From Oscheius tipulae (Eukaryota > Nematoda > Chromadorea > Rhabditida > Rhabditidae), in the NCBI GenBank assembly GCA_037178975.1, contig JASJZH010000004.1, forward strand, positions 1,984,001-2,048,000: a stretch of 64,000 nt of DNA, written 5' to 3'. The position numbers were made by a program, and so were the translations under genes. Below the pieces are notes generated by a model. It was not told where the DNA came from and searched no databases. It worked only from the letters and a program-made list of their open reading frames with translations. Shown piece after piece: positions 1 to 13,400 of this stretch (within the stretch, counting starts at the first letter, position 1; each line of letters begins with the position of its first letter).

Positions 1-165
1 TTTAGTGCCGCAACGCTAGAGGAAGCAGCAACTTCAACACGTCATATCTCGGAGTAGGAAGGGGTTGAGCGAATTTGGCAATGTATCCCGTAATACCCAT
101 GCCAAGGGCTATCGAATCACTGTACTCAATGTCAAATTCCAACTTAAGTTGGGAGGCTTCCCTTG
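1..165. mobile_element. Tc5-like transposon, terminal inverted repeat fragment
   Basis: This stretch matches the outer end of the 393-bp inverted repeats of the Tc5-like element at 51137-53554, in the orientation of its right end, with several substitutions. It ends in CCCTTG at 165, as the other copy does. The next bases, TAA, fit the TNA target used by Tc4/Tc5-type elements and coincide with a TAAGTC sequence inside the mariner inverted repeat. I infer that the element jumped into the mariner. The rest of it lies outside the window. Confidence 0.75.
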
Positions 166-1329
166 TAAGTCTGTTCGCTTTTTCAAATGCAAAAATCTAT
201 TGACTTTCAAACAATATTTTCATTTGTTGTAATCACCATTATTATGTACCATGTCTCCACATTTCACGAGTAGCTTACGGATGCCACGCTCGTAGAGCAT
301 CATGGGTTTCGATGCGAAGAAGTTTGTTAACCAGGTTTTGAGTGCGCCGTCGGAATCGAACTGTTGTCCTCCAATCTTGTTGTTGAGAGTCCGGAACTGA
401 TAATAGTCGGAAGGGGCAAAGTCCGGGCTATAATGAGGATGGGGTAAAATCTCGCAACCCAGGTCGTGGATCTTAGAGCGAGTGAGTTTTGCAATTGCAA
501 GTTGTCCATCAGCAGGATAACCTTCGACTTCAGCGGCCGTTTCTGACGAAGTGCAACGGCAACCTTTTCAAGTTGCTGACTGTATATGGCGGGCGTAAGG
601 GTAGTTCCAGCATCCAGCAGTTTCCAGTTCACCATTCCTTCGATATCCCAAAAAACACAGCATAATTTTTCTTTTGATGGGTGTCGGGTTTCTCATCAGG
701 ACTTGGTGTCTGCCCTGGATCCACCCATTTACGCTCACGTACGTTACCCACTTCTCATCCCTTGTCACCAGGTGTGGTAAAAAGATTTCCTCTCGTACTT
801 GGACAGGAGAGAATGGGCGACGGATATGCTCTGCTACTTCTGGCCACCTGCGGCAACCATGTGCCCAGTTTCTTCGTAAATCTCAATTGCTTCAAATGAT
901 GTTCCACTGCGACATGGCTGACAGACAATTCCTCTGCTAGTTCACGGGCTGTCTGCTGATTATTCTCGTTCAAGAACTGCCGCAGCTTCGATTCATCGAA
1001 ACTTGTTGGTCGACCTGACCTTAGCTCATCTTCGATGCTTTTGACCCCAAAAGCGATAAAACCACAACTGGCACACCCTCGTAGACGTCGTCCCTTGGCC
1101 GTAAACATCGTTGATATTAGTCGCCGTTTGGGCTCCATTCGTGCCTTTGAGGAATTCATTTAACATGACATGTCGCAGATGGTAGGATGGCAGGCCATCG
1201 GTGTCTTGCATGGTGGTGATAGAGGACTTAATGAGCAACACGAGGTGCTATAATTAATAGCCCGGTCGTTGTCGAAACAAGGCAAAGGACATGTATACAA
1301 AAAGCGAAAAAACTACTTTGCCAACCCAA
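166..1329 (-). mobile_element. Mariner transposon copy A, degenerate
   Basis: A mariner (D34D) copy whose transposase reads on the minus strand. The N-terminal helix-turn-helix half lies at about 755-1159 and the first catalytic block, containing DEKWV, at about 735-765. The middle block, with LDAGTTLT and SQQLEKVAVALRQKRPLKSK, lies at about 500-635. These pieces are in different frames and separated by stops, so no transposase can be made. The right inverted repeat is recognisable at about 1299-1329, ending CCAACCCAA and followed by TA. The left repeat is interrupted by the Tc5-like sequence. The element sits 87 bases past the stop codon of the NACHT/WD40 gene. Confidence 0.85.
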
Positions 1330-1415
1330 TACTTTACTCAAAATTGCCTGAAATCTGTTATGTTTCCCTGCATCAGTTTATACAATTCATGAACGTGAAA
1401 GACACTGCTCTCTAT

Positions 1416-4400
1416 TCATTGCAAACTACAAACATGCGACTTCTTCATTCCAGCACCGTCTCCTACCAGGCTCTTGAACTTGGCCACAGCTGTTGTAACT
1501 GCTCCCAGATTTCGCAAATCGAAAATGTCCACTGCTCGGTCGTCAGCGACCGGGATATGCAAGTATTCTGCCAGATGTCGCCTTGAAGGTAGTTGTGCGA
1601 CAGCTTTTAGAGCCTCCTCCTTTTGAAGAGGGTCGTGGATGAAGACGGAGAGCAGAGAGCCATCTTGGCCGCCTGAAAAAGTCTATTTCATTTTTTTTCA
1701 GCAGTACCTTCAACGCACCTCTGTTAACAATAGTGCTGGGTAACCATGAAACATTTTTTGATCACGATTCCATTTTCTTTTGTTTTCCTTATCGTAAACC
1801 TTCCGTGATTCGATTCTCAAACTTTCACGCGTTTTTCAGCATAAGTTTGTGTTCTGAATGCTTCCATCTTACTTCTGGGCCTTGATAGAGGAATCGCAAA
1901 CTTTGAACAGTTTTTTGTTTGTTTCAGTGGCTTTATAAGTTCGACTCACATTGGCTGGTATGCTGCGGCTATGGTGTTGCAACAAAAATACTATTCTCAG
2001 AACATATGCGAGCCGTAAAACACTTTTGGTCTCAACTTTTCCAATCTTCGTGCATGGTCTTCATCAATCAGAAGATCGTTATTCCACAGTCCTTCTAATA
2101 CAGGTACTGCAGAACAGTCTTTTTCAAAATGATGTTAAGAGTTACTACTAGATACTATTGCTGCACTCACTAGGTTTATTATTGCTTATCTTTGACATCG
2201 AACCAGTGAAGTCTACAAATGAAACACGGGTATAAGATGAACTTGAAACAACAACTTTCCATTGAAACAGTGACATTATATATTCCTTGAATTCTTCGTG
2301 TCTCAATGAGAAGATAAAACGGTTACAAAGTTCCGAGTTGCATTAGGTCCGTTTTTGTCGAGCTAACATTTTGTGTGTCAAACTCATTTGTTTCCTACCT
2401 ATAGCCAAGGTCTGCCCTCTCGGATCACAAGCCCAGGTAGTCAAGTTGGCATGAGGCCGGAAGGTTCCAATCAGACTGCCGTCCAAGACCCGAAAGACCC
2501 TGAAACTAAACTATTTAGATATCTGAAAATCCCACAAACCTCAAAGTTTTGTGCCCGGAATGATAATAGAGGACATGTTGCCCATTCGGGGTGAAATTGG
2601 CCACGACGTCGTTGACTCCCTCGTTCATATTGCCAAGCAGAGTACGGATGATGCTACCGGATTTCATGTCGATTATCTGCAATTGTCTTAGGCAATATGT
2701 TTTTTGGTCTTTTCAGAGGGCTTCAATGATTCTGGGTTCATCAAAAGTTTTGTGAAAATATTATGGTTCAACGGGACACCCTGGAGGCTCTAGTCACAAG
2801 CATATCACTAGACGAAGAAGAGGTGAGCGTGTCGGATGATGATCACGAACATTCTTAAGTCACCTTTTATCTTATTCTCGATACACATATCTTGAAATTT
2901 TTGGAACTCTCTGACATCTTGTATGTTCCGGAGGAGTGTAAACCTCCAATTTCAGTCAAGCACTTCAAATGTCACAAAGAACAGTCCAAGAAGCGATCAA
3001 ACGGTTCAAGGAGCTTGGAAACGTATCTGACCGTCGTGGAAGAGTGCACTGTGATTGTTCCCAGTGTCATCAAAAAAGTGCGGGAGAGACTGAGACGAAA
3101 TGGAAACCGCTCAATGAGACAGATGGCCAAAGAGATGAAAATCGGTGCTACTTCTGTCCGAACCATTGTCAAAAAGCGGCTGAATATGAAGTCTTATCGA
3201 AAACAACAAGCTCACTTGCTTACGGAAAGAATGATGAAGATACGAGTGGAGAGAAGCAAGAAGTTGCTCGCGCGCTTCAGGAATGACACGCACCTGCACA
3301 TTCTCTTCAATGATGAGAAACTCTTCAGCATTGAACCTGTTCTCAATCGTCAGAATGACCGAGTAATTGCCGGAAACATGAAACAAGCTGTTGCCAAAGG
3401 AAAAATCGTCGGAAGAAGTGCCCATCCAGCTTCGCTCATGGTTTGGGGAGCAATCACATCGGATGGGAAAAGTCCTTTGGTATTCGTCGATGCTGGAGTC
3501 AAAATCAATCAAGATGTGTACAAGAAGAAGATTCTCGAAGATGTTTTGAAGCCTTGGACTCAGTCCCATTTTGGAAATCGTCGTTGGTGCTTCCAACAGG
3601 ACAGTGCACCTGCACACAAAGCAAGAGTCGTCCAAGACTGGTGCCGCCGCGAATTACCCGACTTCATCGCTCACATGAATTGGCCTTCGAACTCGCCTGA
3701 TTTGAATCCTTTGGACTTCTCTGTATGGGCCCTTATCGAAAAGAAGGCCTGTTCTATCCGCCATCCAAATTTGGACTCATTGAAAGCTGCTCTCATCAAA
3801 GCTTGGGACGATTTGGACAACAACTACCTCCGTGCCACCTACGATGCGTTCAAGAAGCGTCTTCGACTCTGCATTACTGCCAAAGGTGATAATTTCGATT
3901 AATTTCGATTTTATGTTGTTAGATATTATTCAATAAATATTCAGTTTTTAGAAAAAAATTATCGTATAGTGTGGTTCCTACACTGCAATACATGCGCGCA
4001 AGTAATTGGCGCGCACCCTGTACATAGGTGAACAAGATAAGTATTTTGTTTCACTGCTCATACAATCGACATGTTTTGCCCGTCCTTCTGGCAAGTTTTT
4101 CACAGCTCAAACCGTCCTCAAAGCTCTTATGCAATTTTGCTAGAAGAAACTGAAAGTGACAGAATGGATCCATTCCGATTGGTCGTCATTCTTACATAGT
4201 CAGCATGTGATGAGGACTTTTTTGAAGAGGACGTTGCGGTCATACAGGTCTCGAAAACATAATGCTTCTCGAAAAAGTTTGACCAGAATGTGTCATTTGA
4301 TCTTCGTAACGATCGATGTTGTTTCAACCAAACCTTATGGCTACCAAAACAAACTTGTTTCAGTAAAATCGAAATATGATAGCATGCGGAAACTGCTCTT

Positions 4401-7400
4401 ACAAAAAGTCCTCCTCTGACAGGAGCATGTAGTCCTAGCTTTCCGTCCGGTGACATTTCTCCATTGAACTCTGGGAGATGACGGACAAATTTCCGTGTCT
4501 TCATGTCCCAAACTGTTCCGCCGTGGTCGGATTCCAGGACGATTATCTGCAAAGGAAGACTCTTTGTCTCTCTATTTAAATTACTAGCCTGATTCACATT
4601 GTTATTGGCCACCAGCCTGATGACTACGACCTCCTTCTGACTCTTCGGCATTCTCGGCTTGAATTTGTACTTATGACTCTTCTCGACCACGTCCACTACC
4701 AGAATACTGTCATGCCCTTTGACCAACTGGACCAGAGCAACGGTCACAGTATCCTTCAGTACGACGGCATTGCGGAAGAGACGACAGGGAAATTCGAAAG
4801 AAAAATAAAGGGACAGATCATGGGAGCTATAGACAGAAAACCGAGCGGTTTTCTGTTCAGGGGTATCCAGTTGACGAGTAAGAATTCCCAGAAGCTGTTC
4901 CTTGTTCAAGAAGATAATTTGGAGGAGACCTGAACTTTTTTGTTTTGAAGAGTACATACAAGTCCTTTTGGGACGTTTCATACTATGTGCCTTCATTTAC
5001 TTTTGCTATTCCAGCTCAGTGCCTCCTACAAAATCTAATACGTTTCACGTGCTTTTTCGAAATTGAATATGACCCGCCTGTACACTGCAGAGAATGTATC
5101 ACACTCTGTGTCCGCAGGTCCCACAATAGTAGATTGTCTGTCTCCACTGTGACCAGACTCATACCGTCCTTTGCCAGGAGCGAATCCGTCACCACTGCTC
5201 CATGAACATTAGCCACCAGACTCGTAATGAATCGGTGACTCTTCAAATCCCAAATTCCGACAGCTTTCCGGGTTTGGACGGCTGCAAGAGCGGGCTTTTC
5301 CCTTGCAATGTGAATTTTGTCCACGCTCTGTTCCATCGTGGAGATGGAAAATGACTTTTCGAAGATGTTCTGCACGTTCCAGACCTGTTTCCGAGTATTT
5401 TGACATAAAACTAAGGGATACCTTGATGGTGTGGTCGAGAGATGAGGAGATTAGAGTGTTCTGGCCATGAACATTGTTAGAAGCTAGGTTGAGGATCCGA
5501 CCGAAGTGAGCGTCCAGGGAGCGGAGGAGCTGAAAATGTGCCGTAGTCATGAGCATTGTAACCCAGACCAAAAGATTATGAAATGCATGCTTCAACAGTT
5601 GAGTATTAGGCGAACAGTGCTTTTTTAACGTTACAACGCCGCGAGGTAGAAAAGAGTAAAAAACAAAATTTTTGGTACAGAAAAGTCGCATGTGTTCCGT
5701 TTCTAACATTTCTATATTTCAGTGTTATTGTATACCGTGCCCCTATCAATAGTCTCCAATGAACAGAACTGAACTAGGTCATTGGAACAAATCCCCAGTG
5801 TTTTCAAGAATAACCTACTACCTCAAACTTCCACAATAGATTGGGAAGTAGCACACCGATATCACCAGTCTAACGGTACCCGTTTTTTTAGAGTTGACAA
5901 TTTTTTTTGTGAATGCGGTTGTCTGAAAAAAAACTAACCTGTTGACTATTGACATCCCACAAGTATAGATGCTTCCGGACCCCCGCCACGAAAAGAGTAT
6001 CATGAGAGGCGAACGTCACAGCCGTGGTCGAGTGTTGTGGCTTAATTGGAATGTTTCGAACATTTGTGGGCAGCTTCAAGTTGAGAACTCGGCCTCCTTT
6101 CTCGGCTGGGTGAAGAATGAAGAGCTGAAACGTATTGATTTTTTAAAGACAGATCTAACTTAGGTGACTCGAATCAGTACCTGGGAGCATACTGTATCAG
6201 TAGGATATACAAAAAATATCATTCTTAGTTTCGTTCATTTTTTTCATACAAGACACTCGTTACCACACCCCGTAACAGTGTCAGTCTTGAACTAACACTG
6301 AACATTTTTTCAAATGCGAAGAGGCTTTGAAATGAAATGTTTCACCTTTCCTATAAGAACAAACTACTCGACTTTGGGAATGGAGTGAAATTGGCTGGCC
6401 TTACTTGCAAATATGACATTTTTTTCTGGTTATCTCTGCTATAATCATCTCTTGTTCTTTTTAGAGATGTAGTTCCAGTTTCCCAGCCTAAAATGTATCA
6501 GTAGTAGGCTATTAGTAAGACAGAAGATTGTGACTTGTTCTGGTGAAAAAAAAACTTTTCTCATTTAATAACCCTGTGAGTTATTGCTGATTTTTTGCTA
6601 CTACTTACTTCTTGTTTCTGGATTTTTAGAAAAACCAGTCTATAATCTTTGTCCCGTCTCATTGTCAGACCTACCTCGACGCAAATAGCCACAATCCACT
6701 TGTCTTCAGCTCCGGCTCCTTCTCTTGGGAGCATCTGAAACTTTGTTTGGTTTCGTTTTAAGGCAGCTTTATTTTCGTTGCTGATACGATGTGCTATACA
6801 CGAACAAGCTGAAACTCTCACCAAGATTCTGTTAACTCTCTCACTGAGATTGCTGGCAACTATATAGCCCAGGGAGTACCCTCCAAAGTCGCCTCTTTCC
6901 ACCTTTACCAAGGAGAAAGCCGAATCTATGCTTCTCTGACCTCAAACATTTGTATTTTAGAAGAACTGAAACAAAAAACCTTTCAATAGGATCGAGGTGT
7001 AGGGGAGACAAGTATAGGCTTGTGAATGGTTGTCATCCAGGAACGCTATAGAGCCTTCGATTTCGAAACCGGTGCCTGACTTGTCTGGAAAAGGGTACCT
7101 GTCTCTGTCTCTGTATAGTTACCATCACGTATCAAGGCCAGGGACCAGTCATCCTTGTCTCCGGACCAGAGAAGAAACTGCCAAGGTCTTTTCGAACCGT
7201 AGAATATGTCGATTATTTTCTGGAAAATGACATGTAATCTGACAGACACAGTTAGTTCTCATAACCAGGTAAAATGACAAAAAAAAAATGCTAGCGACGC
7301 CTGTTCGACTTTATTGTTCACGGTTCCTTGAATAACCAAACATAAGTCGTAGTGCTTACAATATTATTCTTGATTTTCAACCTTATTAATTCACAAAACT

Positions 7401-10400
7401 CTGATGCGATAAAACGTTGATTAGAAATCATACATTCTTCCCCTTGTTGGTCTCAAATAAAACCTTACACTTCTCTGTCCATGCTCTCTAGATCCCTGCT
7501 GTATGACTTTCCCCTCGTAGGAGTAGACCAAAAACTGCTCCAAGGACCACATCAAAATTGTGTTCTCCACCGTGAAGACAACCTTCTGTAGCTCCATTTG
7601 ATTGTGCATCGATTCCGGTTCGATGCTTATAAACTCGCCAGTTACTAATGAGGCAAGAATTACCTGAAATGTGAAATCTTTGTTTCAGAAAGTGTTTATA
7701 AGAACGAATCGAGTCTACAATCACTCTCCGGCTATATATAAACAGTGAAGTAGGAGATCTCCCAAGAACTACGTTTTTGTTTGAATCGTGTCAGTTCCAC
7801 AAAATGCAACAATGCTTTTTATATAGGGACTTTGGATTCTGTTGATTGATCTGTGCTCCTGATTTTAGAAAAGTTCAATGCTTGTTTCAGCGAACATTCG
7901 TTTTCAGCACACATTCTGCTGGACGTGGGTCGTATACCTGATTGTTATTAGTATGAGCAGCTGCCCATTTGTCGTCGGCCGATACAGAGAGTCCGAAAAA
8001 GACGCCGTCGATATGGGGATCAATGACTCGAGCCAGGTCTCCGGTTGATGTGTCCCAAACTATTATCTGAAAGCCCTTCCTACATTAGTTTGAATACTAA
8101 GTTCGGGCTATAAAGATTTGGTGAAACAAAACAAATTTATGTTCCTATGACCAGTTACGCAAGCAGTGTTCTGACGAAAATGAGATAGGACTCTTGTCGC
8201 AAGTTGATAATATTCTATTTCCATATGACTGTGTAACAACCTCTCTTTTTTTCTTGGTTGGCCAACTTTGATTTATGTTTGTTTTGAATTGTTACGATTC
8301 TGCCGTCGAACAATATCATTAATACGCTGCCTTTTGACAAGTTTCTGAAACAAAATCGTTTCCCACAGAGAAAACCCCTATCATTTTTTCTCGCAACTTT
8401 ATAGCAGTTTTGAAACGATCTACATGCCGAGAATAAATCGTAGTGATTGCACCCCCCTCATTTAGAAATGTTGTTCCTTTGGACTCTAGATTCAAGACTA
8501 ATCTCCTCTCCAACTTTCGACAACACAAACCTTGTTCGAAGTCGAGATCAGCAACTTCTTGTCCGAGGTCAGTGTCATACCAAAAACTGCAAACATGTGC
8601 TCCTCGAGGGAAAATTTCAATGGTCCTCCAGGACTGTGGAAGCTGTGATGACTCGGAATGATGGCATTTTGACTGGGAGCCTCCTTGTCGCATCGAATGA
8701 GGAGGTTTGAAAGGTGGGGATTGGAATGGACCAGTGGGAGCAGACGTCCCAGAAGTTCAAAAGCCAGCATGGAGGGGTCTCGGCTGGAAAAGGTTGTAGG
8801 TTTCTGGGCATTTGATAGTTTCCCAGCTTTGAGAGAACTTCAAGGTTTGTTTCAAAGAGGTTTTTTATTAGAAGGAAAATGGAATGCGGGATTTTTTTTT
8901 TGTTCATATTTGGGAATTATTTTGTTGCATCAGGAAAACAGTTTACAAGAGAATACTCAGGTCATTGCCGTCAAGGTAGAACAATCCTCCTACCACAGCC
9001 ATGATACATAATTTCTAACATGAAAGACTGAAAACTGAATATGACTCGTAGATATTGTCATATGCAGAGCCAAAGCCTTTCACAGCTACTATGAAACACA
9101 ATCCGAGTTTTCTTGTCATTGAAAATGGTTGGCTTGAAACACGATTGCTCGACTAGATATTAAACCTCCCAGTGACACACCTTCTTCTTAGCATCTTTTT
9201 GAAACCCTTCTCAACGTATAAGAATTTCGAGTTGTGTTTAAGAGAGTAGTTTTATTATGAGGACGAAAGCGACAGTATGTTGCTGAACTTACAAACCTAC
9301 ATATTTTGTTGCAAACAGCAAATGGTCTAGCGAAAGCTTATGGCCAAGTGAACAAAATTCAGAGAAGCCAATATCTTTTAGCGCTGCCATGACACACATA
9401 TCTAAGCTAAGCCTATGAGATAGAAAAGGAGTCTATCAAATATAAATTTCTTTGAAGAAGAAAGCCTTGCTTCATTTCACTATTTGATATCTGGTAGCAG
9501 TGAAACATGGGAAAGAACCTAGAAGCTAAAAAAAACAGCTAAGGCTCCAGGGAGAAAAATTGGAAAAAAACCGTACCTAAGCAGACTGGAAGATAGTCGG
9601 AGAGCATCCACAACCAGTGACAGCTGCCTAGTAATGTTAGGGTCCTGGAGTCGTTGGATGGCGTCCTCATAGTCGGAGATCAAGGATTGGAGAGGGAAGC
9701 AACTTGTCTGAAAAGTTGTCTTGTTTCACTTTCGCGTTATAGCGTTTTTTGAAACGAAGTAATGTGATTCATCCGACGTGACTACACGGGCTTTCTGTGC
9801 ATTTTACAAAAACTATTACGTCACCTTAAAGCGTGTGTCCGGACCTTTTTTTAGTTTGCAAAAATTAAAATTCAGGTGATTTGACAAATCATAGCAAGTC
9901 GAGATTGCACTGGCTTTCAGTTTCTGCAACTTATTCGAGCGTTGAGCTTTGTCGAGTCAGACATTCGACGTAAAATTAGTTTCTTCGAAGTACCATAGCA
10001 AGATAAAACTTCCATAGTGAAAAAGAGACAACCTCATTCAATAAGAGTATCTTTGGAAATTATTTTGGGTACAAATCTCTAGTCCAGGCAATGCACACTA
10101 TGGGGGAGATTACTGAACGCCCTGAACCAGCGTAGATTCGTTTCTTAAGCAGTTGGGATGCATTCGACTTCTATTCCCAGTAGTTGTCTAAAAATAAAGA
10201 AGCATAAAGGTTACCAGAAGCTACAACTTCGACTGAATATTCTTTTCTCTGGAACTAGCCCTGACATGCCAAAAAGCGCGTGAAATGTCGAGACAAGGCT
10301 GACAAGTACTGCCGAGAAAGCTTTTTGGCAAATGATAACTTTCGTTCTGGAGTAGAAACTTTGCGGGCTTATATTTCGGTAATAATCGATGATAAAACAG

Positions 10401-13400
10401 AAGAGAAGTGCACCTCTGTAATCAGCGAGTTTTTCTCTACAATGCCCATAGCAAAACTCATGGTCGAAAAAAAGGTCCGGACACTCGCTTTAAATTCACA
10501 TGTCCTATCTCCTTCACAAACCAATCGCTGTAATTCCCTTTGCCCTTTTCTTATGCCTCTAAACATGGCTATGCTAGGCTGCCTATATATACTCTTCCTT
10601 GCCAGCCTTCTCCTAGTTCTCTTTCGCCGCGAGACTATCGTTGTTTGGCTAGTAAACTTATTCCCCATCTGTTCCTTTCTGATTTTCCTCTTCGCCCACA
10701 GCACTGTAAGACGCTAGAGAGAGAAATGTCTTCACAGCTTTCCTAGTCGGAAACTAGGTACTCCGCTTCTGCTGAAGTTTTGTTTATTTTCACCCTAGTT
10801 TGATATGTTTTTTCCCTCTTTTGTGAAACGCCCTGGATATCTATTGGAAAAACAACAAAACGAAACCTTGGCCTGCATGAAGTCGTAGTTGAAGAGACAC
10901 AGATTAAGAAGCTCATCTGTTCTTCCAGCCCTCAACAAGTGGTACGGGAGTTCGTTCAGTTTTCGAGTGTTGTATCTGTAGTATGTTGCTTCAATACTTC
11001 TACATAACAAGTGCCTTTGACGATACAACATTAGAACCGTCCAATGAATTACAAAAGACGAACGGTTACACTCTTTCATAAGGATACTATTTAGGTTCCC
11101 ATGTATATTTTCTATTCGCTGTTCTTTCGCTAGTACGTTCTATCCATCGTTTCATCTTTCAAAAAAGGTGAAAAGTTTTTTGTTTCAACTTTTGCATAAA
11201 TTAATATTTCTGGTGCCCTTTAGCTAGTGCGAATATGGCCATTTTTTAACTTATTGTAGGCATCTTTTTTAATGCAAAGTAGTGCGAAACCAGAAAAACT
11301 ATGACCCACCTCTGCTGTCCATCCTTGGCATGGAACCCATTGGGCTGTTTTGGAACCTTTCGATCCGCCAGACCCTCGTGTTCTGTGACTCCAAACCGTT
11401 GTTTTTGCATTTCTGTGTAATGATACGGCTTCGGAATTCCGCCCCAGACCCCCAAAAAATACTCGGCCATGGCCGAATGACACTGCTCCACATGGTTCAG
11501 GTTTTTGAAGTAGCGCTCGATGGCCGCGCGACGGAATTGCTCGTGGTACCTGGAAGAGTGGAGATATAGTATCTACTGGGTTGTAAACTACTCAGCCTTA
11601 CTCGGTCTCTCTGAAAAATCAAACGTGACGTTATGAACAGTTTAACAATAAAAAAAACTGACCAGTTCAGAACAATTACTCCGTCAGCTGCTCTCTCGTT
11701 CAAGTAGCCAGGCAGATCTGCCCTGATTCTGCTCCAAAGAAGCGGTGGAATCCTTCGGACAGGTGGCAGGTGGTATTGATAGATGTCGTCCAGTACCTTG
11801 TCGTCAAGGGAAATCTGAACTGTCTCTTTGTCTCTCTGTCTCTCTGTCCTCTTACCAAATCCTCCACTTCAGAATCCGAAATCCCTGCTCTAGCGGCAGT
11901 AATGTAGGAAAGCGCGTGTGAGACAAGGAGTTTACCATGTTGAGCTTCTGTCCGGTGAAAAAGAGCGTGGATACTATCTTGGACAGATGGGAATAGAACA
12001 GTGTCTTGGATCCGAGAGTATGAGTGCCATCTGAACGTTTCCGGGGTTGTTCGGTTTCAATCTTTACTGGGGGCCGGATAGTCAGTGGATAGAATGATGG
12101 AATACAAAGAAAGCAATCGCAAGTTCAAAATTTCTACAAATGGTGCAGAAAAAAATAGTGTTCCACACTCAGCATATACTCTAACAGAGAAGTGGAATTT
12201 TGATGAGATCTACCTTCTGCTAGACCTGTGTTCCCTGTAAATTTACTGGTACCGCAAACATTTTGAATCCAGTGGACAATTTTGCAGTATTTTTTTTCTC
12301 AAACAGGTCGTTATATTTTATTTTTTCCATGGCTCATGCCCATTGAAAATAAGCACGTAAGGCAAAGTTATTCTTGCTTTTTCTTGTTTGAATCAAATTT
12401 CTAACCAAAAACTGCTTATTCAACACAAGTATATATTTCAGACTCGAGATATACTCCTAGCAAAAAATACCTAGCTGTTTATACTGTGGGTTAATTACGG
12501 TTATATTATTTGGATATCTGATGACTTCTACTCTTGTCCATCAACTACGAGCCATTTGATTACACAGTTTTTATGCTACATACAGCAATCATACTGTTCA
12601 CGCAGTTCGTCTTTCCCACTTACCGTGCCACTGTAGCAGAAATCAGCTTGACAAAAAGAGGCAGAGTGCATTTGTCCAGAGCCTTTCCAACCACATTCCA
12701 TTGCTTCTCGGACAAGGTTCTACCACTCTCCGAGAGCCATTCCTTCACGACGCGGAGGGCCAGGGTCTGAAGTAGATAGTACACTGAATACGTCAGGTAA
12801 CGAGCTCCTGCAATTGAATTACTAAAAACGTATGAGCCAGTATACAAGTCCTTGGAAGCAGAAAAGTTTCGAGTTGAGGTTTTAGGGTTTTTCATGTTCG
12901 ATCATAAACTTTCCATCTTTACAGACATTTTTAATCTTTTGTTTCACAAAACCATCAGACTGCTGTCTTTACGACTATTCTTTGTCCGGAATGCGAACGA
13001 AACCAACCTTGCCCAGACTCGGAACCTCCAAATAGTTCTCCTTCTTCTCTATCATATTCTGCATCTTTCTCGCAATTGTTGTATTCCCAGAATTCATCGA
13101 AACCAGTAACTTGACGTGTGGAGGGAGAGTGGGAGGAAGCCAGAGCAGTTCATGTGCTCCGTCCACGAAAGAGAGTAGATCGAGACTGTCAAAGATGAGA
13201 ATCAAAGGCTTTTCCCGCGTGGCTAGAGCTGAAAGAGGAGAGTTGTAGGGATCTAACGGGAGTACATGTGATCTTCTTGAAGTACTGGAAAAGCTTGGAG
13301 AGTTCTGCCGGGGCACTGTTCAGCTGGGAGTCGTCGTAGTTCCAGGCTATCTGGAAATAAACTCTGTTTCTGTCATTCCCGAATACTTTTGAGCCAGTTT

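Noticed and set aside
2763-2858. Short frame MVQRDTLEALVTSISLDEEE with a GTGAGC at its end
   Set aside because: It resembles a first exon, but it lies antisense in a qui-1 intron next to the truncated maT and nothing can be spliced to it.
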